Positions 10,234 through 18,227 of a stretch of 64,000 nucleotides of DNA are shown here, in pieces; within the stretch, counting starts at the first letter, position 1; each line of letters starts with the position of its first letter. The stretch spans positions 8,720 through 72,719 of the forward strand of contig JAEUJW010000013.1 of the NCBI GenBank assembly GCA_016793465.1, read 5' to 3'. Position numbers and translations under genes: made by a program. The notes under the pieces are model-generated. The model had not been told where the DNA came from. It ran no database searches and was given only the letters and a program-made list of their open reading frames with translations. This DNA comes from Myxococcales bacterium (GTDB taxonomy: Bacteria; Myxococcota; Polyangia; Nannocystales; Nannocystaceae).

Positions 10234-11130
10234 ATGTTCGTGATCACCGGAGCCACCGGCAACATCGGCCGCGCCATCGCGGCCGGCCTCCTGTCCCAGG
10301 GCTACAGCGTGCGGGCGCTGGGACGCGACGACGTCAAGCTGCAGCCGCTCATCGATCGCGGCGCCGAGCCGATGGTCGGGGCGCCGGACGACCGCGAGTT
10401 CATGCGCGAGGCGTTCGCCGGGGCGGCCGCGGTGTTCACGATGATCCCGCCGCAGGCGACCGCGGACGACGTGCGCGCGGGGCAGGCGGCGATCGGCGAG
10501 GCGATCGCCGCGGCGGTCGAGGTCCACCAGGTCGGGCACGTGGTCAACCTCAGCGCGCAGGGGGCTGAGCTGTCCGAAGGGACAGGCCCGGTGCTCGGCA
10601 TGCACGACCAGGAGCGCCGGCTCGACGCCATCACCGGGCTCAACGTCATCCACCTGCGGCCGGCCTACTTCATGGAGAACCTGCTGGCGGCGGTCGGCAT
10701 GATCCAGCGCATGCGCATGTACGGCAGCTCGATCCGGGCGGACGTGGCGTTCCCGATGGTCGCGACCGCCGACATCGCGGCGGTGGCGGTCGAGCGGCTG
10801 ATCGCCCGCGACTTCGCCGGCTCGTCGACCCAGCTGCTGCTCGGCCCGGCCGACTGGACCATGGCCGACGCGACCCGCGTGATCGGCGGCGCGATCGGCC
10901 ACCCCAACCTGCCGTACGTGCAGCTCCCCTACGAGCAGGCCGCAGAGGCCATGCTGGGGCTCGGGCTCTCGCCCGACGGCGCGCGGGCGATCGTCGAGCT
11001 GACGCGGGCGATCAACGAGCAGCGGGGCGTCGCCCCGCTCGCGCGCGACGAACGCAGCAGTACGCCGACCACGCTCGAACAGTTCGTCAGCGACGTGCTC
11101 GTGCCCGCATTCGCGGCCCGCGCCGCGTGA
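10234..11130 (+). CDS. NAD(P)-binding NmrA-like oxidoreductase
   Basis: 298 residues. The N-terminus has the atypical-SDR Rossmann motif ITGATGNIG (residues 4-12). The body matches NmrA/HSCARG-type proteins that act as redox sensors or quinone/NADPH reductases: VVNLSAQGA, a Met/His loop and LRPAYFMENLL. There is no classical YxxxK pair, which fits the NmrA-like group. Cytoplasmic. It has its own promoter (see 10199-10227) and is followed after 28 bp by the LPMO-like genes. Substrate unknown. Confidence 0.85.
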   Translation: MFVITGATGNIGRAIAAGLLSQGYSVRALGRDDVKLQPLIDRGAEPMVGAPDDREFMREAFAGAAAVFTMIPPQATADDVRAGQAAIGEAIAAAVEVHQVGHVVNLSAQGAELSEGTGPVLGMHDQERRLDAITGLNVIHLRPAYFMENLLAAVGMIQRMRMYGSSIRADVAFPMVATADIAAVAVERLIARDFAGSSTQLLLGPADWTMADATRVIGGAIGHPNLPYVQLPYEQAAEAMLGLGLSPDGARAIVELTRAINEQRGVAPLARDERSSTPTTLEQFVSDVLVPAFAARAA

Positions 11131-11158
11131 GCGCCGGGGTTTGTGTTAGAACGGGGGG

Positions 11159-12055
11159 ATGCGTGCGTCCTTCTTTGCTTTTATGGTCACCGTCACGAGC
11201 GCCGCGCCGGCCGCGGCCCACATCCAGCTGATCTCGCCGGTCCAGCGCCACGCCGATCAGAAGGTCGGCCCGTGCGGGATCGGGGCCGACGACATGCGCG
11301 GGCCCGACGTCACCGTGTTCGCGCCGGGCGAGACGATCGTCGTCTCGTGGACCGAGACGGTCGAGCACCCCGGCCACTTCCGCATCAGCTTCGACGCCGA
11401 CGGCCACGACGACTTCGTCGACCCGGCCAGCTACGACGACTACTACAGCAACGCGGCGGTGCTCGTCGACGAGATCGCCGACAAGCCGGCCGGGCTCTAC
11501 GAGGTCGAGGTCACCCTGCCGGACATCGAGTGTGACAGCTGCACGCTGCAGGTCGTCCAGGTCATGACCGACAAGCCGCCGTACCAGATCGGCACCAACG
11601 ACCTCTACTACCAGTGCGCCGACATCAGCCTGGTCGGCGCGCCGCAGGGCACCAGCACCGGGCCCGACACCACCACGACCGGCGACACCGACACCGCGGG
11701 CGAGACGGCGGGCACCACCGGCGAGGAGCCGGGCAACACGGTGACGGGCGGGTGCGGCGTGGTCCAGACCGTCGGGTGCGGCTCGTTCTCCGACTCGGAC
11801 CCGTTCACCACCGGCGGCGACGCCACGGGCGGGCAGCCGACCACCGCGGCCACGACCGGCGCCGACGGCGGCGCGAGCGAGGGCACCGGCACCACCGGCG
11901 CGGCCACCACGACCGCGCCGATGACCACGACCGCGACCGATCCGATGACCCCGGACGACGACGACAAGGGCTGCGGCTGCCGCGAGGACGCCGGCGGGCC
12001 CGCCTGGCTCGCGCTCGGGCTGGTCCCGCTGCTGCGGAGGCGCCGCCGTGCGTAG
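11159..12055 (+). CDS. Secreted LPMO-like protein with MYXO-CTERM tail
   Basis: 298 residues. The signal peptide ends AAPAAA, leaving His21 as the mature N-terminus; HPGHF (His70, His73) provides further histidines. An N-terminal His plus an internal His is the histidine brace of copper lytic polysaccharide monooxygenases, and I recall this myxobacterial group as the SCE4755-like LPMO relatives. The core (about 21-160) includes a C-D-S-C-T disulfide-like block. A Thr/Gly/Asp-rich linker and a CGCR-hydrophobic-RRRRR MYXO-CTERM anchor follow. A -10-like TAGAAC at 11147-11152 lies 6 nt upstream. It overlaps the next, paralogous gene by 8 bp. Confidence 0.8.
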   Translation: MRASFFAFMVTVTSAAPAAAHIQLISPVQRHADQKVGPCGIGADDMRGPDVTVFAPGETIVVSWTETVEHPGHFRISFDADGHDDFVDPASYDDYYSNAAVLVDEIADKPAGLYEVEVTLPDIECDSCTLQVVQVMTDKPPYQIGTNDLYYQCADISLVGAPQGTSTGPDTTTTGDTDTAGETAGTTGEEPGNTVTGGCGVVQTVGCGSFSDSDPFTTGGDATGGQPTTAATTGADGGASEGTGTTGAATTTAPMTTTATDPMTPDDDDKGCGCREDAGGPAWLALGLVPLLRRRRRA

Positions 12056-12674
12056 GGCCTGGCTCGCACCTGTCCTCGGGGCCATGTGGCTCGGCGCCGG
12101 CCCGGCCGCGGCCCACATCGCGCTGATGGACCCGCCGCCGCGCACCGACGCGCTGAAGGTCGGCCCGTGCGGCGCCGGCGGCGGCGCGCGCGGGACCAGG
12201 GTGACGACCCTGCGGCCGGGCGCGACGATCACGGTGAAGTGGGAGGAGACCGTCGATCACCCCGGCCACTTCCGCATCGCCTTCGACGAGGACGGCGACG
12301 ACCTGTTCGTCGACCCGGCCGGCTTCGAGGACGTGAGCGGCGGGCCGGGCGTGCTCGTCGACGGCATCGCCGATCGCAGCGGCGGCGGGATCTACACCCA
12401 GGAGATCACGCTGCCCGACGTCGAGTGCGACAGCTGCACGCTGCAGGTCATCCAGGTCATGTCCGACAAGCCGCCCTACGGCGACGGCAACGACATGTAC
12501 TACCAGTGCGCCGACCTCGTGCTGAGCGCCGACGCCGAGCCCTCGCCGGCGCCGGTGACCACCGCCGACGATCCGCCCGCGGACGACCCGGAGGAGGGCT
12601 GCGGCTGCCGCGGCTCGTCGGGCGCGGCCGGGCTGCTGGTGTTGCCGTTCGCGCGGCGGCGACGGCGGCGGTAG
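12048..12674 (+). CDS. Second LPMO-like protein with MYXO-CTERM tail
   Basis: 208 residues from a GTG at 12048. It is a paralogue of the upstream gene: signal peptide ending PAAA, mature His23, DHPGHFRIAFD (His71, His74), VECDSCTLQV and the DMYYQCADL ending of the core. The Thr-rich linker is much shorter, and the protein ends with CGCRGSSG, a hydrophobic stretch and six arginines. The 8-bp overlap means one transcript. The core looks complete and has the same putative copper brace. Substrate not known. Confidence 0.8.
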   Translation: MRRAWLAPVLGAMWLGAGPAAAHIALMDPPPRTDALKVGPCGAGGGARGTRVTTLRPGATITVKWEETVDHPGHFRIAFDEDGDDLFVDPAGFEDVSGGPGVLVDGIADRSGGGIYTQEITLPDVECDSCTLQVIQVMSDKPPYGDGNDMYYQCADLVLSADAEPSPAPVTTADDPPADDPEEGCGCRGSSGAAGLLVLPFARRRRRR

Positions 12675-12685
12675 CATCCGGACGC

Positions 12686-13462
12686 ATGCGACGCGTCACC
12701 CTCGAGACACGCGACCACGTCCTCCTCATCGGGCTCGACCGGGCCGACAAGCGCAACGCGTTCGACCTGGCGATGCTCCGCCAGCTCGCCGAGGCGCTGA
12801 CCCGCTACGAGGAGGACCACGCGCTGCGCTGCGCCGTGCTCTTCGCCCACGGCGAGCACTTCACGGCCGGGCTCGACCTCGCCGAGGTCGGGCCGGCGGT
12901 GGCGAGCGGCGAGCCGCTGTTCCCCGCGGGCTTCGTCGATCCGGTCGGCCTCCACGGGCGCGTGCGCAGCAAGCCGCTGATCACCGCGGTGCAGGGCTGG
13001 TGCCTGACGATCGGCATCGAGCTGCTGCTGGCGTCGGACATCCGCGTGGCCGCGAGCGACAGCAAGTTCGGGCAGATCGAGATCAAGCGCGGCATCTTCC
13101 CGTTCGGCGGCGCGACCCTGCGGCTGCCGCAGATCGCCGGCTGGGGCGACGCGATGCGCTGGCTGCTGACCGGCGACACCTTCGACGCGGCCGAGGCGCG
13201 GCGCCTCGGGCTCGTGCAGGAGGTCACCGAGCCGGGGCTGCAGGTCGAGCGGGCCGCCGCGCTGGCCGCCACGGTCGCCAGGCAGGCGCCGCTCGGCGTG
13301 CAGGCGACCCTGAAGTCGGCGCGCCTGGCCGTCGAGAAGGGCCACGACGCGGCGCTCGCGACCATGATGGCCGACACCCGGGCGGTGATGGCGAGCGACG
13401 ACGCCCGCGAGGGCGTGGCCTCGTTCGTCGAGCGCCGCGAGGCCCGCTTCAGCGGGCGCTGA
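12686..13462 (+). CDS. Enoyl-CoA hydratase/isomerase family protein
   Basis: 258 residues, crotonase fold. The oxyanion-hole segments are recognisable: RNAFD with the following helix, HFTAGLDL near 55-62, and WCLTIGIELLLASDIRVAA in the middle. The usual GGG of the second oxyanion segment reads LTIG here, and the typical catalytic Glu pair is not obvious (IEIKRGIFPFGG). It may act on an acyl-CoA other than a short enoyl-CoA. It lies 11 bp after the LPMO pair and converges with the DUF4388 gene, leaving 4 bp between stops. Confidence 0.85.
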   Translation: MRRVTLETRDHVLLIGLDRADKRNAFDLAMLRQLAEALTRYEEDHALRCAVLFAHGEHFTAGLDLAEVGPAVASGEPLFPAGFVDPVGLHGRVRSKPLITAVQGWCLTIGIELLLASDIRVAASDSKFGQIEIKRGIFPFGGATLRLPQIAGWGDAMRWLLTGDTFDAAEARRLGLVQEVTEPGLQVERAAALAATVARQAPLGVQATLKSARLAVEKGHDAALATMMADTRAVMASDDAREGVASFVERREARFSGR

Positions 13463-13466
13463 GGCC

Positions 13467-16139
13467 TCACTCGTCGCGGCGGTAGGCCAGCGCGAGCTCG
13501 TTGTTGGGGTCGAGGTAGAGCGCGCGGTCGAAGCACTCGACCGCCTCGTCCTCGCGGCCGACGGCGACCAGCACGGCGCCGCGGTAGGCGTGGAGGATCG
13601 GCAGGCCGGGGTCGATCGACTCGGCGTAGTCGAGCAGATCGAGGGCCGCCTGGGCCGTCTCCGGGTCGTTGTCGCTGGCCCGGTAGCGGGCGAACGCGAG
13701 GTGGGCGTGGAGCTCGGCGATGTCGAAGCCGTTGGCGTAGGCGTCCTCGAACAGCACGACGGCCTGGTCCCAGTCGCCCTCGCGCATGGCGTCCTCGCCC
13801 TGGGCGAAGCGGGTCGCGCCGAGGGCCTCGGCGCTCTCGACCCCGCCGTCGACCTGGTAGCCGCCGTCGGTGTCCTCGTTGGGCCCCGCGGGCATGTCGC
13901 CGAGCTCGTCGTCGTCCTCGATCAGGGCGTCGTCGTCGAGCTCGAGGTCCTCGAGCTCACCCTCGCCGAGCTCGCCGAGGTCCTCGTCGAGCGCGCCCCC
14001 GCCGGCGTCGTCGCCGAGGTCGGGCTCGGCCGCGCCGAGGTCGGTCCCGGGCTCGTCGCCGAGGTCGTCGTCGAGGCCGGGCGCGTCGAGGCCGCCCGGG
14101 TCCAGCTCGGTGCCGGGCGGCTCACCATCATCTTCGTCGCCGCGCAGGGCCGAGTCGCCGAGCGGCTCGGACAGGCTGCTGTCGCCCATCTGGCCGAGAT
14201 CCAGCGGCGGCTCCTCGGGCGCGTCGTCGCCGTCGGCGCCGTCGCGGGCGGCCAGCGCTCCGAGGTCGTCGTCGTCGTCGCCGAGCGCCGGCAGGTCGCC
14301 GAGCGAGGGCTCGCCGAGCGAGGGCTCGTCACCGAGGTCGGGCTCGCTCCCGAGGTCGCCGCCGAGTTCACCGCCCAGGTCACCGCCGAGGTCGCCGAGG
14401 TCGGGCTCGTCGTCGAGGTCGCCGAGCATCTCGTCGTCGTCGAGCATCTCGATCTCGCCGTCGATGTCGTCGTCGAGGCTGAGGTCGTCGTCGATGGCGA
14501 GGTCGCCGAGCAGCGGGTCGGGCGTCAGCAGCGGCTCCTCGGCGGGCGCGGGCGTGGCGACGGCGGGCACCGGCGCGGCGAGCCGGCTGGAGTCGAGGCG
14601 GGCGCCGAGCGTGGGCGCGGCCGACTTGGCCGAGTCGGGCCGCGGCGTCGGCTGGGGCAGCGGCGACTTGGCCGAGTCGGGCCGCGGCGTCGGCTGGGGC
14701 AGCGGCGACTTGGCCGAGTCGGGCCGCGCGCCGAAGGTGGGCTGGGGCAGCGGGCTCTTGCCCGAGTCGGCGCGCGCTCCGAGCGGCGGCTGGGGCAGGG
14801 CGGACCCGCCGGAGTCGGGCTTCGGCGGCGCGGTCTTGCCGGTGTCGAGCTTCGGCAGCGCGGACTTGCCGGTGTCGGGCTTCGGCGCGGGCTGGGGCAG
14901 GGGCGACTTGCCGGAGTCGGCGCGCGCCTGCGGGTCGGGCCTGGCCGCGGGCATGCGGCCCGAGTCGGGCTTGCCAGGCTTCGGCAGCGACGTCGACGAC
15001 AGGCTGCTGAAGTCGGTCTCGTCGTCGTCGGCCGCGAGGTCGCCGAAGTGGGTCTCGTCGACCATGCCGAGCGTCGACTGATCCGGCGTCGGGCGGTTCG
15101 ACGCCGGAGGCGTGCGACCGGCACGCAGGCCGCGCGAGTCGATGACGATCGAGTCGTCGCCGTCGAGCCCGCGGAACATCTCCTCGTCCTCGGTCGGCAG
15201 GATCGGCACGCGCGGGTGACGGCCGGTCAGCGCCGGGGAGCTCGGGGCCTTGTCGGGCAGCGGCGTGTCCTCGAACTCGGTGATCACGCTGAGCTGCTCG
15301 AACCGCGGGATCCACGTCTCGTCGGGCGGGCTCTGCGGCGTCAGATTGGGCCGCGGCGGCGGCAGGCGGCGGGCCTGCTTGGCCTCGGGCGTGTCGACCA
15401 CGCCGGCCGCGATCAGCCCGAACAGCAGCGTCGACACCTGCGGGACCTCGGGGTCGTTCTTCTTGGCGAGCAGCTCGTCGGTGGTGCGGCTGCCGTCGAT
15501 GCTGCGCAGGAAGTACAGCTCCTCCGGCAGCAGCTCGAGCGACTGCGCGAGGTCGCCGGCCCAGCGCGGGTGCACGGTCGGGAACTTGTCGTGGACCAGC
15601 TTCAGGGCCGCGCGCGCGCGCTCGTCGTTCCAGCGCTCCTGCACGCCCGCGAGCACCACCGACTCGACCGGGCCCTCGAAGCCGAAGCCGCTGGTGCCGA
15701 TGCCGCCCTCGCCGCCGACCTTGAACTGGAAGCGACCTTCTTCCCAGCCGAAGATCTCGAACAGCTTGATGCGCAGCTGCTCGTCGAGCCCGTAGCGCAG
15801 GTTGCCCTCGGACAGGATGCCCATCTCGACCAGCAGCTCGCCCTGCTTCTTGCCGGTGCGGCGGATCGCCTCGAGCGTGTTGTCGCACTGCTCCTGCGTG
15901 ATGAGGCCCTGGTCGGTCAGGATCTGCCCGAGGAACTCCGAGGGGAGGTTCGAGCGCACCACCGTCGGCATGCCGTCGACGAAGAACACGACCTTCTTGG
16001 TGTCCCCCGCCATGAGGTACAGGTTGCCGGTCGTGCGCGTGCGGGCGATGTCGCGGACGAGGAACGGGAAGGGCACGCGCTTGAGGGAACCCTTGGCCGG
16101 GAACCCGAGGTCGCTGTCGGTGGGTGCTTGCGTCGGCAT
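13467..16139 (-). CDS. DUF4388 protein with low-complexity middle and C-terminal TPRs
   Basis: 890 residues, starting at the ATG at 16139 (MPTQAPTDSDLG), 22 nt after a -10-like TATCCT (complement of 16162-16167). The N-terminal DUF4388/PATAN-type region (LKRVPFPFLVRDIART, GDTKKVVFFVDGMP) spans about residues 15-300. The middle has repeated KSPLPQP and RPDSAKS blocks, then a long Asp/Glu/Gly/Leu-rich stretch. The last ~100 residues form TPR-like helices ending LYLDPNNELALAYR. DUF4388 proteins occur in myxobacterial signalling and motility contexts. A scaffold role is my inference. Confidence 0.85.
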   Translation of the reverse strand: MPTQAPTDSDLGFPAKGSLKRVPFPFLVRDIARTRTTGNLYLMAGDTKKVVFFVDGMPTVVRSNLPSEFLGQILTDQGLITQEQCDNTLEAIRRTGKKQGELLVEMGILSEGNLRYGLDEQLRIKLFEIFGWEEGRFQFKVGGEGGIGTSGFGFEGPVESVVLAGVQERWNDERARAALKLVHDKFPTVHPRWAGDLAQSLELLPEELYFLRSIDGSRTTDELLAKKNDPEVPQVSTLLFGLIAAGVVDTPEAKQARRLPPPRPNLTPQSPPDETWIPRFEQLSVITEFEDTPLPDKAPSSPALTGRHPRVPILPTEDEEMFRGLDGDDSIVIDSRGLRAGRTPPASNRPTPDQSTLGMVDETHFGDLAADDDETDFSSLSSTSLPKPGKPDSGRMPAARPDPQARADSGKSPLPQPAPKPDTGKSALPKLDTGKTAPPKPDSGGSALPQPPLGARADSGKSPLPQPTFGARPDSAKSPLPQPTPRPDSAKSPLPQPTPRPDSAKSAAPTLGARLDSSRLAAPVPAVATPAPAEEPLLTPDPLLGDLAIDDDLSLDDDIDGEIEMLDDDEMLGDLDDEPDLGDLGGDLGGELGGDLGSEPDLGDEPSLGEPSLGDLPALGDDDDDLGALAARDGADGDDAPEEPPLDLGQMGDSSLSEPLGDSALRGDEDDGEPPGTELDPGGLDAPGLDDDLGDEPGTDLGAAEPDLGDDAGGGALDEDLGELGEGELEDLELDDDALIEDDDELGDMPAGPNEDTDGGYQVDGGVESAEALGATRFAQGEDAMREGDWDQAVVLFEDAYANGFDIAELHAHLAFARYRASDNDPETAQAALDLLDYAESIDPGLPILHAYRGAVLVAVGREDEAVECFDRALYLDPNNELALAYRRDE

Positions 16140-16330
16140 GAGGCGGGCGGACCGGAGCCGCAGGATACCCCGGCGCGGCCCCACCTTCCCACGGCCTCGC
16201 ACAGCGGGATCCGCGCGTTCGGCGCTGCGGGCCGCGAGCCTCCGCGGGCCCGCCCGGCGCAGATCTGCACCAGAACGGTGCGGCCCGCGACGGCGGCACG
16301 CGCGGGGCCGGGTTGGGTTAGTTTCCCCGC

Positions 16331-17071
16331 ATGTCACCGGTCGCCGTCGTCCTCGCCGCGGGCAAGGGCACCCGCATGGGCTCCGACCTGCCGAAGGTCC
16401 TGCATCCGCTGCTCGGCGAGCCGCTCGTCGTCCACCCGATCCGGGCCGCCCGCGCGGCGGGGGTCGGCGACGTCGTGCTCGTCGTCGGCCACGGCGCCGC
16501 CGCGGTCCGCGTCGCCCTCGACGCGACCACGGACGGCCTGCGCTACGCCCTCCAGCCCGAGCAGCGGGGCACCGGACACGCGGTGCTGTGCGCGCTGCCC
16601 GAGCTCGCCGGCCATGACGGTCCGGTGCTGATCCTCAGCGGTGACGTCCCGGGCCTGCGCCCGGCGACCCTGCGCACGCTCGTCGAGCGCTGCGCCGCCG
16701 CGGGCGCCGGCCTGTCGCTGGCGACCTTCGAGCCCGAGGACCCGCACGGCTACGGCCGCGTCGTCCGCGACGCGGGCGGTCGGGTCGCGGCCATCGTCGA
16801 GGAGCGCGACGCCGACGCCGCGACCCGGGCGATCCGCGAGTGCAACGCCGGAGTTTATTGCGCGATGGCCGGGGTGCTCCGCCGCGAGCTGCCGCGGATC
16901 GGCACGGCCAACGCGCAGGGGGAGATCTACCTCACCGATCTGGTGGCCCGCGTCGCCGACGGGGGCGTCGAGGCCGTGCGCGTGCCCGCCGACGAGGTCG
17001 CCGGCGTCAACACGCCCGAGCAGCTGCTCGCGGTCGCGGTGACCCTGCAGCTGCGCGCCGCGGGGCGCTGA
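16331..17071 (+). CDS. GlmU-like sugar-1-phosphate nucleotidyltransferase, lacking the acyltransferase domain
   Basis: 246 residues. The pyrophosphorylase core is clear: VLAAGKGTRM, LPKVLHPL, QPEQRGTGHAV, ILSGDVPGL and CNAGVY. This matches the uridylyltransferase half of GlmU (UDP-GlcNAc synthesis). The left-handed beta-helix acetyltransferase half found in normal ~450-residue GlmU is absent, and the stop follows at once. It could be a separate UDP-GlcNAc pyrophosphorylase or work on another sugar phosphate. A -10-like TAGTTT at 16319-16324 ends 6 nt before the ATG. It converges with the CheY-like gene, with 7 bp between them. Confidence 0.85.
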   Translation: MSPVAVVLAAGKGTRMGSDLPKVLHPLLGEPLVVHPIRAARAAGVGDVVLVVGHGAAAVRVALDATTDGLRYALQPEQRGTGHAVLCALPELAGHDGPVLILSGDVPGLRPATLRTLVERCAAAGAGLSLATFEPEDPHGYGRVVRDAGGRVAAIVEERDADAATRAIRECNAGVYCAMAGVLRRELPRIGTANAQGEIYLTDLVARVADGGVEAVRVPADEVAGVNTPEQLLAVAVTLQLRAAGR

Positions 17072-17078
17072 CGGCGGC

Positions 17079-17459
17079 TCACGCGAGGCCCGCGGCGGCG
17101 TCGACCTGGCGCCGCAGGTCGTGGATGTCGAACGGCTTCTCGATGAAGCTGTCGCAGCCGGCCTCCATCGCCTGGTTGCGCTCGCGCTTCATCACGCTGG
17201 CCGAGACCGCGAGCACCGGCGTCTTCGCGATCTCCGGCGTGGCGCGGATGGCCCGCACGACCTCGATGCCGTTGATGCCCGGCAGGTCGAGGTCCAGCAG
17301 CACGACGTCGGGCCGGCGCTCCAGCACCAGCTCGAGGCCGCTGAGCCCGTCCTTGGCGCCGAGCACCTTGTACTTGCCGGTCCACTCGAGCAGCTTGCGC
17401 GCGAGCGCGAAGTTGCTCGGGTTGTCTTCGATGTAGACGACGAGCTTCGTGTCGGCCAC
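17079..17459 (-). CDS. CheY-like single-domain response regulator
   Basis: 126 residues from a GTG at 17459. The receiver is complete: acidic pair Glu11-Asp12, phospho-acceptor Asp56 in LLDLDLPG, Ser/Thr region in VLAVSASVM, and the conserved Lys108 in EKPF. No output domain. It resembles receivers that act with hybrid kinases or as shuttles. A -10-like TACACT (complement of 17467-17472) ends 7 nt before the GTG. It is divergent from, and may partner, the DUF4390-like/NtrY-like kinase pair. Confidence 0.92.
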   Translation of the reverse strand: MADTKLVVYIEDNPSNFALARKLLEWTGKYKVLGAKDGLSGLELVLERRPDVVLLDLDLPGINGIEVVRAIRATPEIAKTPVLAVSASVMKRERNQAMEAGCDSFIEKPFDIHDLRRQVDAAAGLA

Positions 17460-17513
17460 CGCCCGCAGTGTAGCCCACCACCGGCGCGGGTGGCCGTGCA
17501 GTACACTCGGCGA
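17460..17513. promoter_or_regulatory. 54-bp divergent promoter region
   Basis: The gap between the receiver gene (minus) and the DUF4390-like gene (plus) carries the same hexamer facing each way: TACACT on the minus strand (17467-17472) and TACACT on the plus strand (17502-17507). Each ends 6-7 nt before its start codon. No good -35 box is visible for either. Confidence 0.45.
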
Positions 17514-18227
17514 ATGCTCCGCCGCACGACCGCGCCGCCGCGGGCGACCTGGGGTCCGAGCGCCGCAGGCGGGGGCCGCGGCGCCCGCGTCGGGTCCGGG
17601 CGCCGCGGGTTCCTCGGGCTCGCGGCGGCCAGCCCGCTGCTCCTGGCCGCCGGCGGCGAGCTCGAGGCCGTGCGCCCGCGCAAGGCCCGCTTCGAGGAGG
17701 TCGGCGACAGCGTGCTCATGACGGTCGCCCTGCCGGAGCTGCTCGCGCCCGACGACCAGGCCGCCATGGCCTCGCTCGACGCCGCCTTCGCGACCACGCT
17801 GACCTACGAGATCGCCGTCTGGCGCGCCCGCGCCGGCGAGCCGCTGGGGCGCCGGCGCGTGCTCGTGCGGATCCAGTGGGACGCCTGGAAGGAGCGCTAC
17901 GCGGTCGTCGTCGAGGAGCCCGGGCGCGCGACCTCCACGCGCCACTTCGGCGAGCGCGACGCGGCGATCGCCGCGGCCACCACCCTCGAGCGCCTGCGGG
18001 TCGCCGACGCCGCGTCGCTCGAGCGCGGGCCCGAGGCGACCTACTACGCGACCGTGATCGGCCGCCGCAACCCCGTCGATCGCGGCCTGCGCTCGCGGCC
18101 CGCGGGCGACGGCGCCGGCGACTCGACCTTCGCCCGCTGGATCGGCATGTTCGTCCGCGGCGAGCAGCGCGCCGAGCGGACCGTGGCGCTCCGCACGTCT
18201 CCCGCGTTCTACCTGGTGACTCGATGA
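17514..18227 (+). CDS. Exported DUF4390-like protein preceding a sensor kinase
   Basis: 237 residues. An Arg-rich N-terminus and RRGFLGLAAASPLLLAAGG (about 36-54) form a twin-arginine-like export signal. The mature domain (FEEVGDSVLMTVALPELL, then WRARAGEPLGRRRVLVR, WDAWKERYAVVVEE) resembles DUF4390. I recall DUF4390 proteins encoded just before ntrY-type kinases in beta-proteobacteria, and the same order appears here. The match is by gene order and general pattern only. Its stop overlaps the kinase start (ATGA, 18224-18227), so the two are translationally coupled. A periplasmic modulator of the kinase is a reasonable inference. Confidence 0.65.
   Translation: MLRRTTAPPRATWGPSAAGGGRGARVGSGRRGFLGLAAASPLLLAAGGELEAVRPRKARFEEVGDSVLMTVALPELLAPDDQAAMASLDAAFATTLTYEIAVWRARAGEPLGRRRVLVRIQWDAWKERYAVVVEEPGRATSTRHFGERDAAIAAATTLERLRVADAASLERGPEATYYATVIGRRNPVDRGLRSRPAGDGAGDSTFARWIGMFVRGEQRAERTVALRTSPAFYLVTR

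Noticed and set aside
13590..16631. 1013-codon open frame antisense to the DUF4388 gene
   Set aside because: Same cause. The plus-strand translation mirrors the repeats of the real gene and carries no recognisable motif.
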